13,738 nt of DNA from positions 1-13,738 of the forward strand of contig CAMLHI010000033.1 in assembly GCA_946479705.1 (NCBI GenBank). Reading direction: 5' to 3'. The notes under the pieces are model-generated. The model saw only the letters and a list, made by a program, of their open reading frames with translations, made no database searches and was not told the origin of the DNA. Below are positions 1 through 6,763 of the stretch, in pieces (the stretch's first letter is position 1; the number at the start of each line of letters is the position of its first letter). This stretch comes from an uncultured Oxalobacteraceae bacterium (GTDB lineage Bacteria > Pseudomonadota > Gammaproteobacteria > Burkholderiales > Burkholderiaceae). The translations under genes were made by a program, and so were the position numbers.

Positions 1-547
1 CCAGCCCGGCCGTGAGGATCCAGCGCCCGGCCCAGTCGCCGCCGAAATGCTGGCGTCCCGCTTCGGCGAAGGTTTCGTAGGTGCCCTGCACGATGCCCTG
101 GGTGCCGATATAGATCCAGCTGCCAGCCGTCATCTGGCCGTACATGAACAGGCCCTGGCGATCGAGTTCGTTGAAGTGTTCCCAGGTGGCCCATTTGGGC
201 ACCAGGTTGGAATTGGCGATCAGCACGCGCGGCGCATCCGCGTGGGTCTGGAACACGCCGACGGGCTTGCCGGACTGGATCAGCAAGGTCTGGTCGTCTT
301 CCAAGGTGCGCAGGGACGCCAGGATCTGGTCGAAACAGGCCCAGTTGCGCGCCGCACGGCCGATGCCGCCGTAGACCACCAGATGCTGCGGATTTTCCGC
401 CACTTCGACGTCGAGGTTGTTTTGCAGCATGCGAAACGGCGCTTCGGTCAGCCAGCTCTTGCAGCTCAACTGGGTGCCGCGCGGGGCGCGGATCACCCGG
501 CTGGCGTCGAAACGCGGGTCGTCGGCCGAATGGCGATCGGTAGTCAT
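1..547 (-). CDS. hutU: Urocanate hydratase (urocanase), N-terminal part, runs off the left edge
   Basis: Second step of histidine degradation: NAD+-dependent hydration of urocanate to imidazolone propionate in the cytoplasm. The 182 codons present begin [13 protein letters not shown] and contain the urocanase N-terminal signatures [48 protein letters not shown] and [18 protein letters not shown]. The NAD-binding core and the catalytic cysteine lie beyond the edge. The start at 547 is supported by AGGAG seven bases upstream on the minus strand. The gene is the first of its transcript, directly behind a promoter with a HutC-type operator, so histidine or urocanate induction is expected. hutC itself lies about 2 kb away on the other strand. 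Family identity is read from conserved motifs and is close to certain; completeness cannot be judged from this window. Confidence 0.95.
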   Translation of the reverse strand, partial: MTTDRHSADDPRFDASRVIRAPRGTQLSCKSWLTEAPFRMLQNNLDVEVAENPQHLVVYGGIGRAARNWACFDQILASLRTLEDDQTLLIQSGKPVGVFQTHADAPRVLIANSNLVPKWATWEHFNELDRQGLFMYGQMTAGSWIYIGTQGIVQGTYETFAEAGRQHFGGDWAGRWILTAGL

Positions 548-575
548 GACAGCTCCTGGGGGTGAAGGCGCTTTC

Positions 576-604
576 AGTCTAGGTTGTCTATACAACCATG
601 TCAA
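576..604 (-). promoter_or_regulatory. hutU promoter with HutC-type operator in the spacer
   Basis: Read on the minus strand: a perfect -35 TTGACA (604-599), a 17-bp spacer, and -10 TAGACT (581-576). The spacer contains the palindrome GGTTGTATAGACAACC (597-582), six-base arms around a four-base centre. HutC repressors of the GntR family are known to bind TTGT/ACAA palindromes of this type near hut promoters, and a hutC gene is in this window. A repressor here would cover both promoter hexamers. The expected transcript start is near 569, about 22 bases before the hutU start codon. Positions are seen directly; HutC binding is inferred. Confidence 0.85.
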
Positions 605-674
605 TCAGGTTTGGTGAGCGCGCAGCGCCTGATCGCAATGTAAACAATTTTCAGGGAAATGCGAGTTCGCTTGG

Positions 675-1360
675 CTATTGGGCGTCGTGAAAAATGATGC
701 CGAGGGTAAAGCGCTGGCCGCCGCGCAGGCGGCTCACCCCGTGCCGCATGGCGACCCGGTAGACGCCGCGCGTGCCCTGCACCGGGCGCTGGTTGACCGG
801 AAACACTACCGCGTCGCCCTGGCGCAGGGGCACGACTTCGACGCGCGACTGCATGCGCGGACGCTGCTCGGTGAGCACGAATTCGCCGCCGCTGAAATCC
901 TCGCCGGGACGCGACAGCAGCACCGCCACCTGCAGCGGGAACACGTGGTCGCCGTACAGGTCCTGGTGCAGGCAGTTGTAGTCGTCCGGGCCGTAGCGCA
1001 GGATCAGCGGCGTGGGGCGGGTTTGCCCGGCGGCGTGGCAGCGCGCCAGATAATCGGCGTGGCGCGGCGGATAGCGCGTGTCGCTGCCGAGCGCCTGCTC
1101 CCAGCGCTCGGCGATGGCCGCCAGCGGCCCGTACAGCTGGGTGCGCAGGCCTTGCAGCGAAGCCGGCAGCGGATAGGCAAAGTACCGGTACTGGCCGCGC
1201 CCGAAGCCGTGGCGTTCCATCACCACCCGGCTGCGGTAGCGCGCCGCATCGTCGTAGGCATCGGCGTAAGCGCGGCATTCCGCCGCATCCAGCAGTCCAG
1301 GCAGGACCGCGCAGCCGAAACGGTCGAGCTCCGCGCCGATGGCATCCCAGTCGAACGCGT

Positions 1361-1364
<4 letters not shown>
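675..1364 (-). CDS. 2-oxoglutarate/Fe(II)-dependent oxygenase encoded with ada
   Basis: A 229-residue soluble protein with a C-terminal double-stranded beta-helix oxygenase fold. The iron ligands read as H133 and D135 (LHQDLYGD) and H208 (MRHGVSR). R218, ten residues after the last histidine, fits the 2-oxoglutarate carboxylate contact. The stretch FSGGEFVLTEQRPRMQSR is typical of a prolyl-hydroxylase-like family that I recall being found often beside ada, and which differs from classical AlkB. The start is GTG at 1364, overlapping the ada stop codon as GTGA, with AAGG about eight bases upstream inside ada. The frame stays open far upstream, but that part is a shadow of ada. Overlap with ada suggests translational coupling and induction by methylating damage. 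A role in repair is inferred from context; the substrate (DNA base, RNA or protein side chain) is unknown. No obvious terminator separates this gene from hutU. Confidence 0.85.
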
Positions 1365-2431
<1,067 letters not shown>

Positions 2432-2460
2432 GGTGTGGCTCCTGTCATGGAATGCAACCG

Positions 2461-2510
2461 ATCCTAGCCATCGCCGCCCCGCCCCGCACTCCGGTGCTTG
2501 CTTTCGAATT
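2461..2510 (-). promoter_or_regulatory. Putative Ada box and ada promoter
   Basis: On the minus strand, positions 2510-2498 read AAT, six bases (TCGAAA), then GCAA. This is the A-box/B-box arrangement described for Ada binding at the E. coli ada promoter (AAT-N6-GCAA). Thirty-one bases further on is a -10-like TAGGAT (2466-2461), without a good -35, as expected for an activator-dependent promoter. The site lies 67 bases before the ada start. The match is seen in the sequence; binding is inferred. The motif is short, so chance occurrence is possible, but its position and orientation are right. Confidence 0.6.
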
Positions 2511-2531
2511 CGAGGCACTCCCCGCCAGTGC

Positions 2532-2537
2532 TAGAAT
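2532..2537 (+). promoter_or_regulatory. Candidate extended -10 element for hutC
   Basis: TGCTAGAAT (2529-2537) offers an extended -10 (TGN followed by TAGAAT) about 30 bases before the hutC start. The region 17 bp upstream (TTCGAG, 2509-2514) is a weak -35 and overlaps the putative Ada box of the opposite promoter. No TTGT/ACAA palindrome is visible here, so autorepression by HutC is not supported at this spot. Confidence 0.35.
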
Positions 2538-2567
2538 CCGGGTTTAGGCTGGCATTCGGAGCGTAGT

Positions 2568-3287
2568 GTGGAAGAGCAGATCGTGCAAGAGACCACGCCG
2601 ATTTTCCAGCGCATCAAAGACTACCTGCTGGGCGAAATCGCCGCCGGCCGCTACCAGGAAGGCGACGTGGTGCCGTCCGAGCAGGCGCTGGTGCGCCAGT
2701 TCGGCGTCTCGCGCATGACCGTCAACCGCGCCGTGCGCGAGCTCACCGCCGAGCAGGTGCTGGTGCGCCGCCAAGGTTCGGGCACCTTCGTGGCGCCGCA
2801 AAAGATCCAGGCCAGCCTGGTCGATATCCGCAGCATCGCCGACGAGGTGCGCGCGCGCGGCCACCGCCACGCCAGCCGCCTGCACCTGCTCGAACAAGCC
2901 GCCGCCTCCGAGCTGCTGGCCGCCCAGTTCGCCCTCGACGATGGCGCGCCGCTGTTCCACTCGGTGATCGTGCACTTCGAGAACGACGTGCCGATGCAGG
3001 TCGAGGACCGCTGGGTCAACCCGGCCTGCGCGCCCGAGTACCTGCGCCAGGACTTCAAGGCCATCACCCCCAGCCAGCACCTGATGGCGGCCGCGCCGCT
3101 GCAGGACGCCAGCTTCACCATCGAAGCGCTGGCCGCGCCGCAAGCGGTGGCCGCGATGCTGGACCTGGCCGGGCAGCACTGTTGCCTGGTCCTCCGGCGC
3201 ACCACCCGCTCGCTCGGACGGATCGCCTCGGTGGCGACCTTGTGGCATCCAGGCCACCTGTACCAGTTCACCGGCACGGTCGGCTGA
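2568..3287 (+). CDS. hutC: HutC: GntR-family histidine utilisation repressor
   Basis: A 239-residue transcription factor. An N-terminal GntR winged helix spans about 10-78 (PIFQRIKDYL; VVPSEQALVRQFGVSRMTVNRAVREL; RRQGSGTFVAP), followed by a UTRA ligand-binding domain (about 92-235). Signatures typical of HutC rather than other UTRA regulators are VEDRWVNPACAPEYL and the C-terminal SVATLWHPGHLYQFTG. In this family urocanate binding releases the repressor from hut promoters. Translation most likely begins at GTG 2568, six bases after GGAG (2558-2561); a second in-frame GTG at 2583 is possible. Its expected target is the palindrome at 582-597 in front of hutU. The gene is transcribed away from the ada operon, which separates it from hutU. 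An Hpt gene starts two bases after its stop. Confidence 0.93.
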   Translation: MEEQIVQETTPIFQRIKDYLLGEIAAGRYQEGDVVPSEQALVRQFGVSRMTVNRAVRELTAEQVLVRRQGSGTFVAPQKIQASLVDIRSIADEVRARGHRHASRLHLLEQAAASELLAAQFALDDGAPLFHSVIVHFENDVPMQVEDRWVNPACAPEYLRQDFKAITPSQHLMAAAPLQDASFTIEALAAPQAVAAMLDLAGQHCCLVLRRTTRSLGRIASVATLWHPGHLYQFTGTVG

Positions 3288-3289
3288 GC

Positions 3290-3619
3290 GTGGCCGCGGC
3301 GATCGAGCTGGCGGTGCTGGAAGAGCTGATCGGCGCCGATCCGGCCAAGGTCCGCAAGTTCGCCGGCAAATTCATCGACAGCACGCGCGCCGGCCTGGCC
3401 GAGATGGATGCCTGCCTGGCCAGCGGCGACATCGCCCGCGTCCGCGAGCTGGGCCACCGCATCAAGTCGGCCGCGCGCATCGTCGGCGCCTTCGGCATGG
3501 GCGAGCTGTGCGAACGGCTGGAAAAGCTGCCCGCGCAGGACGAACTGCCGGCGGCGCGCGCGCTGGTGGCGCGCCTGCATCCCCTGCTCGACGAGATCGC
3601 CGCTGCCGTCGCGCTGTGA
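3290..3619 (+). CDS. Orphan histidine phosphotransfer (Hpt) domain protein
   Basis: A 109-residue, all-helical, soluble protein matching a single Hpt domain. The motif LGHRIKSAARIVGA carries the phosphorylatable H56 followed by the usual K59 and S60 of HxxKS. Hpt proteins relay phosphate between hybrid histidine kinases and response regulators. The likely start is GTG at 3290, two bases after the hutC stop, giving a protein that begins directly at the first helix. The frame is open further upstream inside hutC, but those residues look like an out-of-frame shadow. No Shine-Dalgarno sequence is evident, so expression probably depends on translation coupled to hutC. No kinase or receiver gene is in the window. 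It could also be the surviving tail of a lost hybrid kinase, though the intact domain argues for function. Confidence 0.75.
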   Translation: MAAAIELAVLEELIGADPAKVRKFAGKFIDSTRAGLAEMDACLASGDIARVRELGHRIKSAARIVGAFGMGELCERLEKLPAQDELPAARALVARLHPLLDEIAAAVAL

Positions 3620-3704
3620 GCCGGGAACGTGCCCGCCCACGAGAATTCGCACAATCTCACGCCCCTTTCCGGAAAATGGGTTATTATTTCGGCTAAATCC
3701 CCGC

Positions 3705-3733
3705 CTGACACCCTCTCGCAGCCCTCCAAATAT
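3705..3733 (+). promoter_or_regulatory. Weak candidate promoter for trxA
   Basis: CTGACA (3705-3710, five of six to the -35 consensus) is followed after 17 bp by AAATAT (3728-3733, three of six). This would leave a leader of about 110 bases before trxA. It is the best sigma-70-like pair I can see in the 234-base gap between the Hpt gene and trxA. The rest of that gap holds a 10-bp palindrome (TTTCCGGAAA, 3666-3675), an AT-rich patch and an A8 run, with no open frame that looks coding. Confidence 0.25.
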
Positions 3734-3853
3734 TGAATTTGCACACAAGGTCTCCACCTCTGTGTTGCAAGAAAAAAAAGGAAGCTGGCTCACCGAAGCA
3801 GGACGGCTTATCTCCCAGGCGTTATTGACCCCTTACCTCTCATTGAGGAAAAC

Positions 3854-4180
3854 ATGAGCGAAAATATCAAACACATTAGCGATGCATCCTTCGAAGCGGA
3901 CGTGCTCAAATCCGAGCGTCCGGTGCTGGTCGATTTCTGGGCCGAGTGGTGCGGTCCATGCAAGGCCATCGGCCCGATCCTCGAAGAAGTCGCCAAGGAA
4001 TACGACGGCAAGATCCTGATCGCCAAGCTGGACGTCGACGCGAACCAGCAAGTGCCGGCCAAGTTCGGCATCCGCGGCATCCCGACCCTGATCCTGTTCA
4101 AGAACGGCGTGGCGGCGGCCCAGAAGGTCGGCGCCATGGCCAAGGGCCAGCTGACGTCCTTCATCGACAGCAACATCTAA
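3854..4180 (+). CDS. trxA: Thioredoxin 1
   Basis: A 108-residue cytoplasmic thioredoxin, the usual length. It keeps the active site W32-C33-G34-P35-C36, the buried D27 (VDFWA) and the cis-proline P77 ([11 protein letters not shown]). It reduces protein disulfides (ribonucleotide reductase, PAPS reductase, methionine sulfoxide reductases) and is itself reduced by thioredoxin reductase. The start is supported by GAGGA five bases upstream. It stands alone as a transcription unit: a 234-base gap precedes it and an intrinsic terminator follows at once. trxA immediately before rho is a conserved arrangement in proteobacteria. Confidence 0.97.
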   Translation: MSENIKHISDASFEADVLKSERPVLVDFWAEWCGPCKAIGPILEEVAKEYDGKILIAKLDVDANQQVPAKFGIRGIPTLILFKNGVAAAQKVGAMAKGQLTSFIDSNI

Positions 4181-4182
4181 AT

Positions 4183-4224
4183 AAAAAAACCCGACGGCAG
4201 CGCGCCCGCACTGCCGTCTTGTCT
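4183..4224 (+). terminator. Intrinsic terminator after trxA
   Basis: A perfect 8-bp stem, GACGGCAG (4193-4200) with CTGCCGTC (4211-4218), around a 10-base loop. An A7 run precedes it and TTGTCT follows. The U tract is imperfect, so termination may be partial and allow some read-through into rho. Confidence 0.75.
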
Positions 4225-4323
4225 GGCCGGGAAGCGGAGCAGCCTCTACTGCGATCTTCCCCACTTGATTAACCCACGCAGTTCCCTCCCCTACCTTTAC
4301 TTCCCGTCACGGGACTCCAACCC

Positions 4324-5586
4324 ATGCATTTATCTGAACTGAAGGCAATGCACGTCTCCGCTCTCCTGGAGATGGCGATCGGCCTCGATATCGACAACGC
4401 AGCGCGGCTGCGCAAACAAGAGCTGATGTTCGCGATCCTGAAAAAGCGCGCGAAATCGGGCGAACAGATTTTCGGCGACGGCGCCCTCGAGGTGCTCCCG
4501 GACGGCTTCGGCTTCCTGCGCTCGCCCGACGCCAGCTACATGGCCTCCACCGACGATATCTACATTTCGCCTTCGCAGATCCGCCGCTTCAACCTGCACA
4601 CCGGCGACTCGATCGAAGGCGAAGTGCGCACGCCCAAGGATGGCGAGCGCTATTTCGCGCTCGTCAAGGTCGACAAGGTCAACGGCGAATCGCCGGAAGC
4701 GTCCAAGCACCGCATCCTGTTCGAGAACCTGACGCCGCTGCACCCGAACGAGCCGCTGCGCCTGGAGCGCGAAATGAATGGCCAGGAAAACATCACCGGC
4801 CGCATCATCGACCTGATCGCCCCGATCGGCAAAGGCCAGCGCGGCCTGCTGGTGGCTTCGCCCAAGTCGGGCAAGTCGGTGATCCTGCAGCACATCGCCC
4901 ATGCGATCACCGCCAACCATCCGGACTGCACCCTGATCGTGCTGCTGATCGACGAGCGTCCCGAGGAAGTGACGGAGATGCAGCGTTCGGTGCGCGGCGA
5001 AGTGGTCGCCTCGACCTTCGACGAGCCGGCCACGCGCCACGTGCAAGTTGCCGAGATGGTGCTGGAAAAAGCCAAGCGCCTGGTCGAAATGAAGAAGGAC
5101 GTGATCATCCTGCTGGACTCGATCACCCGCCTGGCGCGCGCCTACAACACCGTGATCCCGGCATCGGGCAAGGTGCTCACCGGCGGCGTGGATGCCAACG
5201 CGCTGCAGCGTCCGAAGCGTTTCTTCGGCGCCGCCCGCAACATCGAGGAAGGCGGTTCGCTGACCATCATCGCCACCGCCCTGATCGAGACCGGTTCGCG
5301 CATGGATGACGTGATCTACGAAGAATTCAAGGGCACCGGCAATATGGAAGTGCACCTCGAGCGCCGTCTGGCCGAGAAGCGCGTCTACCCGGCGATCAAC
5401 CTGAACAAGTCCGGCACCCGCCGCGAGGAACTGCTGATCAAGGCCGACCAGCTGCAAAAGATCTGGATCCTGCGCAAGCTGCTGTACTCGATGGACGAGA
5501 TCGAAGCGATGGAGTTCATCCTCGACAAGATGAAGGCAACGAAGAACAACAACGAGTTCTTCGACCTGATGCGCCGCGGCGGCTAA
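4324..5586 (+). CDS. rho: Transcription termination factor Rho
   Basis: A 420-residue hexameric RNA helicase (E. coli 419). Domains in order: N-terminal helical segment (1-47); cold-shock RNA-binding domain (about 50-120) with the RNP1-like DGFGFLR (60-66); RecA-like motor with Walker A ASPKSGKS (178-185), Walker B VIILLD (260-265), the Q-loop region [11 protein letters not shown] (about 284-294) and the arginine finger R366 in [11 protein letters not shown]. All catalytic positions are intact, and there is none of the N-terminal insertion seen in actinobacterial Rho. Rho binds C-rich unstructured RNA and ends untranslated transcripts. The start matches the family (MHLSELKAM); only a distant GGGA (4311-4314) serves as ribosome binding site. 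The pyrimidine-rich leader may allow autoregulation. A strong intrinsic terminator follows. Confidence 0.98.
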   Translation: MHLSELKAMHVSALLEMAIGLDIDNAARLRKQELMFAILKKRAKSGEQIFGDGALEVLPDGFGFLRSPDASYMASTDDIYISPSQIRRFNLHTGDSIEGEVRTPKDGERYFALVKVDKVNGESPEASKHRILFENLTPLHPNEPLRLEREMNGQENITGRIIDLIAPIGKGQRGLLVASPKSGKSVILQHIAHAITANHPDCTLIVLLIDERPEEVTEMQRSVRGEVVASTFDEPATRHVQVAEMVLEKAKRLVEMKKDVIILLDSITRLARAYNTVIPASGKVLTGGVDANALQRPKRFFGAARNIEEGGSLTIIATALIETGSRMDDVIYEEFKGTGNMEVHLERRLAEKRVYPAINLNKSGTRREELLIKADQLQKIWILRKLLYSMDEIEAMEFILDKMKATKNNNEFFDLMRRGG

Positions 5587-5605
5587 TTTCCGCCGGAAGT
5601 GCAGG

Positions 5606-5635
5606 AAAAAAGGGTGGCGCGAGCCACCCTTTTTT
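5606..5635 (+). terminator. Strong intrinsic terminator after rho
   Basis: GGGTGGC (5612-5618) pairs with GCCACCC (5623-5629) across a GCGA tetraloop of the stable GNRA type. The stem is extended by A6 (5606-5611) against T6 (5630-5635). It lies 20 bases after the rho stop. The symmetric A and T runs mean it could also work from the opposite strand. Confidence 0.92.
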
Positions 5636-5712
5636 CGTTCCGTGCGCACGATAGAGGCAGCTCATGCCTGTTGAACTCTCCAACCCTAGACTGGTCCAAA
5701 CGGGAGGCACAC

Positions 5713-6249
5713 ATGCGCATGGCGGACGGAATGGATGACGATGAACGAGGTTTGGACCGGCGGCTGGTGGTGCTTGAAACGCGCTTCGATACCATCCTGC
5801 CTACGCTGGCCACCAAGGCGGACCTGGAACGGCTGGACGCACGATGGGCAGTGCGCGCGGCCGAGTTTCGGGCTGAATTCAAGCAAGAAATGGCAGAGTT
5901 GCGGGCTGAATTCAAGCAAGAAATGGCAGAGTTGCGGGCTGAATTCAAGCAAGAAATGGCAGAGTTGCGGGCTGAATTCAAGCAGGACATGGCCGAGTTG
6001 CGCGCTGACTTCAAGCGGGACATGGCCGGCATGTACAAATGGATCGCGGCCACCTGCGTTACCCTGATCCTCGGCTTCAGTGGTACCGCGGTCATGCTGT
6101 TCAGCCAAGTGAACGCCCGCAGCGACCGCGTCGATGCCCATTTACAGGAGTTCGACGCGAAGTTCCAGCGCATGGACGCCCAGAACCAGCGCCTGGACGC
6201 CCGCTTTGAGCGCCTGGAAAAATTAATTACCGAACAACAGCGGCGCTAG
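5713..6249 (+). CDS. Membrane-anchored coiled-coil protein with five 11-residue tandem repeats
   Basis: I do not recognise a family; function unknown. The 178-residue protein has a charged N-terminal part (1-48), five tandem 11-residue units of the form AELRAEFKQEM (about 49-104), one membrane span (about 108-132; WIAATCVTLILGFSGTAVMLF), and a second heptad-like coiled coil (134-176; repeats such as DARFERLEK). No cysteine motif, catalytic motif or signal peptide is visible. An 11-residue period suits a hendecad coiled coil, so an oligomeric stalk on one side of the inner membrane is likely. The start at 5713 follows GGGAGG (5702-5707) by five bases; the frame is open further upstream but runs into the rho terminator. 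General resemblance to DUF1640-type or other coiled-coil anchors is too weak to assign. It sits alone between the rho terminator and the rpmE2 promoter. Confidence 0.8.
   Translation: MRMADGMDDDERGLDRRLVVLETRFDTILPTLATKADLERLDARWAVRAAEFRAEFKQEMAELRAEFKQEMAELRAEFKQEMAELRAEFKQDMAELRADFKRDMAGMYKWIAATCVTLILGFSGTAVMLFSQVNARSDRVDAHLQEFDAKFQRMDAQNQRLDARFERLEKLITEQQRR
5863..6027 (+). repeat. Five tandem 33-bp repeats inside the coiled-coil gene
   Basis: Units begin at 5863, 5896, 5929, 5962 and 5995. Units 2 and 3 are identical; unit 1 differs only in its second codon (TTT for TTG). Unit 4 differs near its end (CAGGACATGGCC), and unit 5 carries further changes in GCGCTGAC and CGGGAC. Each unit encodes 11 residues, so copy-number change keeps the reading frame. 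The near identity at synonymous sites points to recent duplication or ongoing slippage. Confidence 0.95.
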
Positions 6250-6255
6250 CCAGGA

Positions 6256-6284
6256 TTGCCTTGGGCCACCAAGCACGGTATAAT
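6256..6284 (+). promoter_or_regulatory. Sigma-70 promoter of rpmE2
   Basis: TTGCCT (6256-6261), a 17-bp spacer, and a perfect TATAAT (6279-6284). Transcription would start near 6291, giving a leader of about 100 bases before rpmE2. It begins just seven bases after the stop of the coiled-coil gene. Confidence 0.85.
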
Positions 6285-6391
6285 CGCCGGTTCGCAGCAT
6301 GTAAACCCAGGCAAGTGAGCGGCAATCGGGTCAAGAAGCAGGTATGACCGCCGAAGTGCTGTTTGGCTACCTAACCAACCGAGGCAATCCC

Positions 6392-6661
6392 ATGAAAGTC
6401 AATACCCACCCAGATTACCGCGAAGTCGTGTTCCACGACCTGTCGTGCGACTTCAAATTCATCACCCGTTCGACCATCGCCACCCGCGAAACGATCAACC
6501 ACGAAGGTAAAGACTATCCTCTGGTAAAGATCGAGGTGTCGGCTGAATCGCACCCGTTCTACACCGGCAAGCACAAGATCGTCGACACCGCCGGCCGCGT
6601 CGAGAAATTCCGCCAGAAATTCGGCGCAGTCGGTTCCAAGACCGCCGTCGCCAACGGCTAA
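6392..6661 (+). CDS. rpmE2: 50S ribosomal protein L31 type B
   Basis: An 89-residue ribosomal protein of the type B (zinc-independent) L31 class. It begins [20 protein letters not shown] and contains the class-typical [25 protein letters not shown]. It lacks the CxxC zinc-binding cysteines of type A L31; only one cysteine is present. L31 bridges the large and small ribosomal subunits. In bacteria with both forms, type B replaces type A under zinc limitation; here a near-consensus promoter suggests it is the housekeeping copy. The start at 6392 follows GAGG (6381-6384) by seven bases. An in-frame ATG at 6344 would add 16 residues foreign to the family and is rejected. It is a single-gene unit with its own terminator. 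Confidence 0.96.
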   Translation: MKVNTHPDYREVVFHDLSCDFKFITRSTIATRETINHEGKDYPLVKIEVSAESHPFYTGKHKIVDTAGRVEKFRQKFGAVGSKTAVANG

Positions 6662-6678
6662 GCTTCACCGTGCCGTAC

Positions 6679-6708
6679 AAAAAAAGCAGCCCACGGCTGC
6701 TTTTTTTT
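6679..6708 (+). terminator. Intrinsic terminator after rpmE2
   Basis: GCAGCC (6686-6691) pairs with GGCTGC (6695-6700) around a three-base loop, flanked by A7 (6679-6685) and T8 (6701-6708). It lies 17 bases after the rpmE2 stop and should be efficient in both directions. Confidence 0.92.
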
Positions 6709-6763
6709 CGTTGATACTACGGGGCACCTACGCCCCATCATTTCCGACTCCCCTGCGCTATCG

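Noticed and set aside
47..565. Plus-strand frame opposite hutU
   Set aside because: The minus-strand translation is clearly urocanase and has a good ribosome binding site and promoter.
605..674. Possible CRP site or terminator between the oxygenase gene and hutU
   Set aside because: No TGTGA-N6-TCACA match and no stem followed by a U tract.
3666..3675. Palindrome TTTCCGGAAA considered as terminator of the Hpt gene or an operator
   Set aside because: Too short, with no loop and no T run after it; no matching regulator known to me in the window.
4330..5649. Minus-strand frame of about 440 codons opposite rho
   Set aside because: Antisense shadow; rho is unambiguous on the plus strand.
5863..6027. 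Tandem repeats considered as CRISPR array or iteron origin
   Set aside because: No spacers between units; the repeats are in-frame coding and make a regular coiled coil.
5583..6173. Minus-strand frame with repeated residues across the tandem repeats
   Set aside because: Its repetition only mirrors the 33-bp repeats of the plus-strand gene, which has the strong ribosome binding site.
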